Assembly (NCBI RefSeq): GCF_037038585.1
Contig: NC_092526.1
Location: 40,621,501-40,685,500, forward strand
DNA length: 64,000 bases
Direction: 5' to 3'
Origin: Patagioenas fasciata
Lineage: Eukaryota; Chordata; Aves; Columbiformes; Columbidae
The notes under the pieces are model-generated. The model had not been told where the DNA came from, did no database searches, and saw only the letters and a program-made list of their open reading frames with translations. Of this stretch, positions 25,561-58,124 are shown in pieces (position 1 is the first letter of the stretch; the number at the start of each line of letters is the position of its first letter). The translations under genes were made by a program, and so were the position numbers.

Positions 25561-25590
25561 TGATATATATATATCATATATATATATGAT
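25561..25590. repeat. AT-rich perfect palindromes
   Basis: TGATATATATATATCA at 25561-25576 and ATCATATATATATATGAT at 25573-25590 are both perfect inverted repeats and overlap by four bases. They could extrude as a cruciform. They lie about 550 bp before the minisatellite. Confidence 0.85.
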
Positions 25591-26142
25591 TTATCTATTT
25601 TTTCTCCCCCTGGCCCCCAAAAGTCCAGTAGAGCTGGGGGTGAGCAGCACTGTGAGTCCATGGCCTCACTGTCTTGCCTCTCTGGACTAGTCCTTATAAA
25701 TGTTTTAATATCCAGGCTGATAATTTGAAAGGGAAAGATGATTTGTCCTAAACTCCAACTAGTAATTGTAGCTGAAATAGGTGAGAGTGTTAAGGAAGTT
25801 CCTTTTCCCCAGCTTTCCTGCAACAGAGACTCAGGCATGGATTCCAGAAGTTCTTCCAAAATAAATGGTTCACCAAGGCCCAGCAGAGAGCAGCTCGAGC
25901 TGGTGCCTCCTGAGGAGGGACCCTCAGCAACACAAACCTGGGACAGTGATGCCCCCCAGTCCAAGCCCCCAGCACCGAGCAGCACTCGGGGCCATTTGCA
26001 AAGTGCGAGTCTGGGGTCTCCCTGTTCTCCATTGCATCTCCACATTGTTGTCAGGTGGGCCGGCAATAAAGTTCTGACATTCAGTTGTTATTTTGCACCC
26101 ACAGCTGGAGAAAACAAGTTCTTGGTGATGGCCAAAACATTC

Positions 26143-29100
26143 TTCTGTTCCGTCTGTCTTCTGTTCCGTCTGTCTTCTGTTCCGTCTGTCTTCTGTTCCG
26201 TCTGTCTTCTGTTCCGTCTGTCTTCTGTTCCGTCTGTCTTCTGTTCCGTCTGTCTTCTGTTCCGTCTGTCTTCTGTTCCGTCTGTCTTCTGTTCCGTCTG
26301 TCTTCTGTTCCGTCTGTCTTCTGTTCCGTCTGTCTTCTGTTCCGTCTGTCTTCTGTTCCGTCTGTCTTCTGTTCCGTCTGTCTTCTGTTCCGTCTGTCTT
26401 CTGTTCCGTCTGTCTTCTGTTCCGTCTGTCTTCTGTTCCGTCTGTCTTCTGTTCCGTCTGTCTTCTGTTCCGTCTGTCTTCTGTTCCGTCTGTCTTCTGT
26501 TCCGTCTGTCTTCTGTTCCGTCTGTCTTCTGTTCCGTCTGTCTTCTGTTCCGTCTGTCTTCTGTTCCGTCTGTCTTCTGTTCCGTCTGTCTTCTGTTCCG
26601 TCTGTCTTCTGTTCCGTCTGTCTTCTGTTCCGTCTGTCTTCTGTTCCGTCTGTCTTCTGTTCCGTCTGTCTTCTGTTCCGTCTGTCTTCTGTTCCGTCTG
26701 TCTTCTGTTCCGTCTGTCTTCTGTTCCGTCTGTCTTCTGTTCCGTCTGTCTTCTGTTCCGTCTGTCTTCTGTTCCGTCTGTCTTCTGTTCCGTCTGTCTT
26801 CTGTTCCGTCTGTCTTCTGTTCCGTCTGTCTTCTGTTCCGTCTGTCTTCTGTTCCGTCTGTCTTCTGTTCCGTCTGTCTTCTGTTCCGTCTGTCTTCTGT
26901 TCCGTCTGTCTTCTGTTCCGTCTGTCTTCTGTTCCGTCTGTCTTCTGTTCCGTCTGTCTTCTGTTCCGTCTGTCTTCTGTTCCGTCTGTCTTCTGTTCCG
27001 TCTGTCTTCTGTTCCGTCTGTCTTCTGTTCCGTCTGTCTTCTGTTCCGTCTGTCTTCTGTTCCGTCTGTCTTCTGTTCCGTCTGTCTTCTGTTCCGTCTG
27101 TCTTCTGTTCCGTCTGTCTTCTGTTCCGTCTGTCTTCTGTTCCGTCTGTCTTCTGTTCCGTCTGTCTTCTGTTCCGTCTGTCTTCTGTTCCGTCTGTCTT
27201 CTGTTCCGTCTGTCTTCTGTTCCGTCTGTCTTCTGTTCCGTCTGTCTTCTGTTCCGTCTGTCTTCTGTTCCGTCTGTCTTCTGTTCCGTCTGTCTTCTGT
27301 TCCGTCTGTCTTCTGTTCCGTCTGTCTTCTGTTCCGTCTGTCTTCTGTTCCGTCTGTCTTCTGTTCCGTCTGTCTTCTGTTCCGTCTGTCTTCTGTTCCG
27401 TCTGTCTTCTGTTCCGTCTGTCTTCTGTTCCGTCTGTCTTCTGTTCCGTCTGTCTTCTGTTCCGTCTGTCTTCTGTTCCGTCTGTCTTCTGTTCCGTCTG
27501 TCTTCTGTTCCGTCTGTCTTCTGTTCCGTCTGTCTTCTGTTCCGTCTGTCTTCTGTTCCGTCTGTCTTCTGTTCCGTCTGTCTTCTGTTCCGTCTGTCTT
27601 CTGTTCCGTCTGTCTTCTGTTCCGTCTGTCTTCTGTTCCGTCTGTCTTCTGTTCCGTCTGTCTTCTGTTCCGTCTGTCTTCTGTTCCGTCTGTCTTCTGT
27701 TCCGTCTGTCTTCTGTTCCGTCTGTCTTCTGTTCCGTCTGTCTTCTGTTCCGTCTGTCTTCTGTTCCGTCTGTCTTCTGTTCCGTCTGTCTTCTGTTCCG
27801 TCTGTCTTCTGTTCCGTCTGTCTTCTGTTCCGTCTGTCTTCTGTTCCGTCTGTCTTCTGTTCCGTCTGTCTTCTGTTCCGTCTGTCTTCTGTTCCGTCTG
27901 TCTTCTGTTCCGTCTGTCTTCTGTTCCGTCTGTCTTCTGTTCCGTCTGTCTTCTGTTCCGTCTGTCTTCTGTTCCGTCTGTCTTCTGTTCCGTCTGTCTT
28001 CTGTTCCGTCTGTCTTCTGTTCCGTCTGTCTTCTGTTCCGTCTGTCTTCTGTTCCGTCTGTCTTCTGTTCCGTCTGTCTTCTGTTCCGTCTGTCTTCTGT
28101 TCCGTCTGTCTTCTGTTCCGTCTGTCTTCTGTTCCGTCTGTCTTCTGTTCCGTCTGTCTTCTGTTCCGTCTGTCTTCTGTTCCGTCTGTCTTCTGTTCCG
28201 TCTGTCTTCTGTTCCGTCTGTCTTCTGTTCCGTCTGTCTTCTGTTCCGTCTGTCTTCTGTTCCGTCTGTCTTCTGTTCCGTCTGTCTTCTGTTCCGTCTG
28301 TCTTCTGTTCCGTCTGTCTTCTGTTCCGTCTGTCTTCTGTTCCGTCTGTCTTCTGTTCCGTCTGTCTTCTGTTCCGTCTGTCTTCTGTTCCGTCTGTCTT
28401 CTGTTCCGTCTGTCTTCTGTTCCGTCTGTCTTCTGTTCCGTCTGTCTTCTGTTCCGTCTGTCTTCTGTTCCGTCTGTCTTCTGTTCCGTCTGTCTTCTGT
28501 TCCGTCTGTCTTCTGTTCCGTCTGTCTTCTGTTCCGTCTGTCTTCTGTTCCGTCTGTCTTCTGTTCCGTCTGTCTTCTGTTCCGTCTGTCTTCTGTTCCG
28601 TCTGTCTTCTGTTCCGTCTGTCTTCTGTTCCGTCTGTCTTCTGTTCCGTCTGTCTTCTGTTCCGTCTGTCTTCTGTTCCGTCTGTCTTCTGTTCCGTCTG
28701 TCTTCTGTTCCGTCTGTCTTCTGTTCCGTCTGTCTTCTGTTCCGTCTGTCTTCTGTTCCGTCTGTCTTCTGTTCCGTCTGTCTTCTGTTCCGTCTGTCTT
28801 CTGTTCCGTCTGTCTTCTGTTCCGTCTGTCTTCTGTTCCGTCTGTCTTCTGTTCCGTCTGTCTTCTGTTCCGTCTGTCTTCTGTTCCGTCTGTCTTCTGT
28901 TCCGTCTGTCTTCTGTTCCGTCTGTCTTCTGTTCCGTCTGTCTTCTGTTCCGTCTGTCTTCTGTTCCGTCTGTCTTCTGTTCCGTCTGTCTTCTGTTCCG
29001 TCTGTCTTCTGTTCCGTCTGTCTTCTGTTCCGTCTGTCTTCTGTTCCGTCTGTCTTCTGTTCCGTCTGTCTTCTGTTCCGTCTGTCTTCTGTTCCGTCTG

Positions 29101-31550
29101 TCTTCTGTTCCGTCTGTCTTCTGTTCCGTCTGTCTTCTGTTCCGTCTGTCTTCTGTTCCGTCTGTCTTCTGTTCCGTCTGTCTTCTGTTCCGTCTGTCTT
29201 CTGTTCCGTCTGTCTTCTGTTCCGTCTGTCTTCTGTTCCGTCTGTCTTCTGTTCCGTCTGTCTTCTGTTCCGTCTGTCTTCTGTTCCGTCTGTCTTCTGT
29301 TCCGTCTGTCTTCTGTTCCGTCTGTCTTCTGTTCCGTCTGTCTTCTGTTCCGTCTGTCTTCTGTTCCGTCTGTCTTCTGTTCCGTCTGTCTTCTGTTCCG
29401 TCTGTCTTCTGTTCCGTCTGTCTTCTGTTCCGTCTGTCTTCTGTTCCGTCTGTCTTCTGTTCCGTCTGTCTTCTGTTCCGTCTGTCTTCTGTTCCGTCTG
29501 TCTTCTGTTCCGTCTGTCTTCTGTTCCGTCTGTCTTCTGTTCCGTCTGTCTTCTGTTCCGTCTGTCTTCTGTTCCGTCTGTCTTCTGTTCCGTCTGTCTT
29601 CTGTTCCGTCTGTCTTCTGTTCCGTCTGTCTTCTGTTCCGTCTGTCTTCTGTTCCGTCTGTCTTCTGTTCCGTCTGTCTTCTGTTCCGTCTGTCTTCTGT
29701 TCCGTCTGTCTTCTGTTCCGTCTGTCTTCTGTTCCGTCTGTCTTCTGTTCCGTCTGTCTTCTGTTCCGTCTGTCTTCTGTTCCGTCTGTCTTCTGTTCCG
29801 TCTGTCTTCTGTTCCGTCTGTCTTCTGTTCCGTCTGTCTTCTGTTCCGTCTGTCTTCTGTTCCGTCTGTCTTCTGTTCCGTCTGTCTTCTGTTCCGTCTG
29901 TCTTCTGTTCCGTCTGTCTTCTGTTCCGTCTGTCTTCTGTTCCGTCTGTCTTCTGTTCCGTCTGTCTTCTGTTCCGTCTGTCTTCTGTTCCGTCTGTCTT
30001 CTGTTCCGTCTGTCTTCTGTTCCGTCTGTCTTCTGTTCCGTCTGTCTTCTGTTCCGTCTGTCTTCTGTTCCGTCTGTCTTCTGTTCCGTCTGTCTTCTGT
30101 TCCGTCTGTCTTCTGTTCCGTCTGTCTTCTGTTCCGTCTGTCTTCTGTTCCGTCTGTCTTCTGTTCCGTCTGTCTTCTGTTCCGTCTGTCTTCTGTTCCG
30201 TCTGTCTTCTGTTCCGTCTGTCTTCTGTTCCGTCTGTCTTCTGTTCCGTCTGTCTTCTGTTCCGTCTGTCTTCTGTTCCGTCTGTCTTCTGTTCCGTCTG
30301 TCTTCTGTTCCGTCTGTCTTCTGTTCCGTCTGTCTTCTGTTCCGTCTGTCTTCTGTTCCGTCTGTCTTCTGTTCCGTCTGTCTTCTGTTCCGTCTGTCTT
30401 CTGTTCCGTCTGTCTTCTGTTCCGTCTGTCTTCTGTTCCGTCTGTCTTCTGTTCCGTCTGTCTTCTGTTCCGTCTGTCTTCTGTTCCGTCTGTCTTCTGT
30501 TCCGTCTGTCTTCTGTTCCGTCTGTCTTCTGTTCCGTCTGTCTTCTGTTCCGTCTGTCTTCTGTTCCGTCTGTCTTCTGTTCCGTCTGTCTTCTGTTCCG
30601 TCTGTCTTCTGTTCCGTCTGTCTTCTGTTCCGTCTGTCTTCTGTTCCGTCTGTCTTCTGTTCCGTCTGTCTTCTGTTCCGTCTGTCTTCTGTTCCGTCTG
30701 TCTTCTGTTCCGTCTGTCTTCTGTTCCGTCTGTCTTCTGTTCCGTCTGTCTTCTGTTCCGTCTGTCTTCTGTTCCGTCTGTCTTCTGTTCCGTCTGTCTT
30801 CTGTTCCGTCTGTCTTCTGTTCCGTCTGTCTTCTGTTCCGTCTGTCTTCTGTTCCGTCTGTCTTCTGTTCCGTCTGTCTTCTGTTCCGTCTGTCTTCTGT
30901 TCCGTCTGTCTTCTGTTCCGTCTGTCTTCTGTTCCGTCTGTCTTCTGTTCCGTCTGTCTTCTGTTCCGTCTGTCTTCTGTTCCGTCTGTCTTCTGTTCCG
31001 TCTGTCTTCTGTTCCGTCTGTCTTCTGTTCCGTCTGTCTTCTGTTCCGTCTGTCTTCTGTTCCGTCTGTCTTCTGTTCCGTCTGTCTTCTGTTCCGTCTG
31101 TCTTCTGTTCCGTCTGTCTTCTGTTCCGTCTGTCTTCTGTTCCGTCTGTCTTCTGTTCCGTCTGTCTTCTGTTCCGTCTGTCTTCTGTTCCGTCTGTCTT
31201 CTGTTCCGTCTGTCTTCTGTTCCGTCTGTCTTCTGTTCCGTCTGTCTTCTGTTCCGTCTGTCTTCTGTTCCGTCTGTCTTCTGTTCCGTCTGTCTTCTGT
31301 TCCGTCTGTCTTCTGTTCCGTCTGTCTTCTGTTCCGTCTGTCTTCTGTTCCGTCTGTCTTCTGTTCCGTCTGTCTTCTGTTCCGTCTGTCTTCTGTTCCG
31401 TCTGTCTTCTGTTCCGTCTGTCTTCTGTTCCGTCTGTCTTCTGTTCCGTCTGTCTTCTGTTCCGTCTGTCTTCTGTTCCGTCTGTCTTCTGTTCCGTCTG
31501 TCTTCTGTTCCGTCCGTCTTCTGTTCCGTCCGTCTTCTGTTCCGTCCGTC
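26143..31550. repeat. Minisatellite, 338 tandem copies of a 16-bp unit
   Basis: The unit on the plus strand is TTCTGTTCCGTCTGTC. Starting at 26143 it repeats without interruption to 31550, exactly 338 units (5408 bp). By eye every unit is identical except the last three (31503-31550), which read TTCTGTTCCGTCCGTC. The plus strand is about 81% pyrimidine and each unit has one CpG. Because 16 is not a multiple of 3 and the unit has no stop trinucleotide on either strand, all six frames stay open. Each plus frame gives the same 16-residue period (FCSVCLLFRLSSVPSV) and each minus frame another (NRRQTEQKTDGTEDRR). It lies inside the HYCC2 intron, and nothing suggests translation. The copy number is that of this assembly and may differ between individuals. 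Confidence 0.97.
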
Positions 31551-34500
31551 CTCTGTCGGACCTGTTCTGCCCCTTCACTTATCTCCAGGGCTGCAGCTCC
31601 TGGATCTTCCTGCTCGGAGCCTCTGAGGCCTTTTTACTTAACGAAGCAGAAAGTTCAGAGGTTCACAGCTTGCAGAAGTTATGCTGAGCACACTGACTTA
31701 TGCTGAGTGAGTTCTATATACATATGAGCAGTTTCTAAACAAGTTCTATGAGAAGCAGTATAGCCAATAATTCCATAAGCTAAGGCAGTCTGTTCCCTAC
31801 CAGTGGGCTGCTTCTGTATTGATATAGCAGAGCTATATGTGTACATCCTTTCAAAGCCACATGAGCAAAGCAAGATAAGGTACTTTTCCTCCTGGGCTGT
31901 GCTTCATATTATTGGTCTTTAATGTACATCCCATCAAAAACATTCTGGAAGCGTCAGAACAACTAGTTGTATTTATATAAGCAACCACGCAAAGCAACAG
32001 TGTACTTGGCGTCTGTGACTTGGCGTAGCAGCAACATCGGGATCTCCATGGCGTTTGCAGCAAGGCATTTGAATCATTCTTGCGACTCTTGGTGGTTTTG
32101 TCATTTCTTTAGATATGTCAAGCTAAATCCTGACTCAGGAGAATTGCTGATTATTCAGTTCATTGGTTTCACTTGTTTGCAGTATTCTCTGAGCTACCAC
32201 GTTTTTCCTGGCCTGATACATGTGTTTCTTGATAGCCTTGTGCGTTTCCTTATTTCTGCAACGATTAGCTTGCTTAATCTTCTCCTTGTAGTCTTGCTCT
32301 GAATTGTTGGGCAAAGAACACTTGTTGCTACTTAAAATACACAGTAGTATTTGGTGCTCAGTGGAGCTTCATCAAATACCTGTTTTGCTTTCTTGTTGGA
32401 GCTGTGTTGTGGTTTCATACGTATTGCTGGGGTGTAAAGAGAAGGGGGGGATTTGTTTTTAAGCATAATTCCCGGGTTTGTATCTTTGATTTTGATACTC
32501 AGGACAGTGGGGTAGGTACAACTGAACCTACAGGCAGCACGTGTAATAGCTGGGAGCTGGTTGGGACCCCGTGGTATATCTGGAGAGCAGTGGATATCAG
32601 ATACCGTGTTGGGATGTAAAGGTTATTTCTACCATGTTGTAGTGTAACACTCGGGGAAACTTCTAGAAGTCCTGAATCTGCTCATAGACCTGATATTCTG
32701 TCTTGGAGATGTATGCTTGATAATGACAAGAGGCAACTGATAAGAACTTAAATACATAAATTTGTCTTTTGGTTCTGCTGTGTGTGTTTAAAAATCTGTA
32801 TGTAATCAGTTAGCAATTTTGGCTTTGTGAGGAATGTGTATTAGGAACATCGAGAGTAAGGAAGAGCCTTTAATATATTCAATTTCAGAAGTATGTGTTC
32901 TCCAAAGGCGGAGTATTGATTCAGCTCACTTTTTAGAAAAGTACTACTGTTTCCTTTCCTCTTGCATCTTTCTTGCACTCTTCTTTGTAAGAAAGAATGC
33001 TTCAGTTTTCTGTTCCTGTGGACTCTGAGTACATTGGAGTTTGCCATAGAGGTGACAAGCAAATTGAATGGCAGATTGCTTTGTTACTGAAGGACCCAGA
33101 TGTGCTTTAGTGGATTTGATAAACTTCACATTTTTAAGGTCAAAAATATATATACATTACTGTTTGCTTTACTATTTTTCTCCTTACTTTGTGATCATCA
33201 GAGTTTCTTTTCACCTTTCAGCAAAAGGGGCAGCACTTGAAGGCTTGACAAATGCATCTCAGGTTGAAAAACTGCTGCATTCCTCCTCCTCTTCCTCCTT
33301 TAGAAAACTGACTTCTTTAAAGAGGTAAACATTACACTTTCTGTAGAAAAATGTTGGATTTGCTTATGTCTTTTTGTGTGTGTGTTGGTGTTTGGTGGTG
33401 GTGGTTGTTTTTCCCAGGCAAAGTGAACTAAATCTCAACTTTTGTAGCGTGTCCTGTGGTGTTTAAAGTTTGCTTCTCCCCCTGTCTCATTCTGCTGAGT
33501 GGTCCCTGTCTATTTCCCCACCTGTTGAAAAGGATGTCTGTGGAATCTTTGTCTGCAGAGATCTCCTTGTTTGTGCCATTTTATATTTTCAAAACACATC
33601 CGAAAGAAAACTGTAAAAAGTCAATAATTCACTTCATTTTTACAAATTTTATGACAAAATCTGCCAATAGTAGCATTTCATATATTATTGACACTTGCGT
33701 GAAGTTGACAAGCATAAGGGTTTGTGGGATTAAAGATGCTTGTTGCATTCTTCAGCTTGTTTTCATCTGCTTGTGAAAGTGAGTGTTTCTTTCTTTCCCC
33801 CATCCTGGGCTAAAAGAACTTCAGAAATAGTTGATTGTATTGAAGGGAATAATATTAGGAAAAAAAAGGGCTTTGAAGCTGTTGTGTGTTTTTAGGAAAA
33901 ATGTGGTAAAGAAATATGAGTGTGTGACAGCTTCATTGCATAAAATTGTTATATAGCAGTATCAACTTAAAAAAAGAGAGGAAAGAAAGATTGACCAAAG
34001 TATCTCTTAAAGTACCATGGCCCTTCACAGGTTTTCTGTTGCTTATTTCTGTTCAGGTAGCTGTTAACCTGTTAGCTTGTCAAAAATAAACCTTTGATGA
34101 AACATTAACTGTCTGCGTATGTCTACCTCTTACATTTTACTCTCTCCTTCATCCATCCCTTTTCAGGTCGCTGTTCCCTGGTTTTATTCTCTAGTATTAG
34201 GCTGCAGCTTCATTTCACTTCATCAGATTTAAATTTTCTGGGACCTTAATGACTTCCAGGTGTTGCCAACCTGTTCTGAGGTCACACAGAAAGACAAAAA
34301 GCCCCTTGTTGCTTTTTAAGCATCAAGCACAGGTGTCTGATCCTTGTGTTTTAAACATTCCTGCTATTGCCTTGAGAATTACATTTGTGAGAACTCAAAA
34401 GATGTTAGAATGACTATTGTATATAAAATGGAATATAGCAACAGTTGTCCTTGTGAATTTTTGTTTCTGAGAATTCCAACATGTTTTTAGAAGAACTAAA

Positions 34501-35001
34501 TTTTGCCATTTGAACAAGAAGTCTCCAAATTCTTGAAGAGCAAAGCTTAAGGAGTTAAGTTTGCTTATTAGGCTTTCTAATGACTGGTTTTATGAAACTG
34601 TTTTACTTGGAACTGGACCTGGAGCTGTCATTACAAGGTCTCACGTTATTTGTTCCATGATGCTCTTTACTTTGTTCCACTTGTCTTTTGTTTGTACTAT
34701 ATTTGGTAAGGGAGCAAGAATGGGGTGATGTGTTTGCCTTAAATAATGTACAATTTGGCCCAAAGCACTGAATCCTTTTTCCTCCTCCCCATTGATGTGA
34801 AGTACTTTGGACTAAAAGTCTAAAGAAAACAGTTTAATCATTGTTAGAAGATGGGACCAGTTGTCCAAAATGCAACTTTTCCTGTGGTTTGAGGTTACAT
34901 AATTCTACTGAAAATATGCCAACAGCTTTTCATTGTGGTAGGACGTTATAAAACTAAGTTTTGCTGTCAGAACACATTTAATTTCTCTTTTCTTCTCTCA
35001 G
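31551..35001 (+). other. HYCC2: Intron between the minisatellite and the first coding exon
   Basis: The first 30 bases after the array (CTCTGTCGGACCTGTTCTG) look like decayed unit material, then the sequence becomes ordinary AT-rich intron. No other repeat family or gene was recognised. A pyrimidine-rich tract precedes the acceptor at 35000-35001. Confidence 0.75.
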
Positions 35002-35029
35002 GTAAGAGGGAAGCAAAAGAAGGAAGAAA

Positions 35030-58124
<23,095 letters not shown>

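Larger units (their letters stand above)
10959..35001 (+). other. HYCC2: HYCC2 24-kb intron before the start-codon exon
   Basis: Long AT-rich intron holding two CR1 fragments (14505-14890, 23735-24519), a poly(A)-tailed tract near 12513, a TG/TA microsatellite at 21030-21060, an AT palindrome at 25561-25590 and the 5.4-kb minisatellite at 26143-31550. No coding exon of any recognised family was found. Large first introns often hold regulatory elements, but none can be named here. Confidence 0.8.

Noticed and set aside
26143-31550. CRISPR array or telomere-like repeat
   Set aside because: No spacers, vertebrate context, and the unit is not TTAGGG-like; it is a simple tandem minisatellite.
25738-31706. 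Three ORFs of about 1900 codons (two plus, one minus)
   Set aside because: They are read-through of the stop-free 16-bp minisatellite and lie in the HYCC2 intron; no domain, and the flanking residues match nothing.
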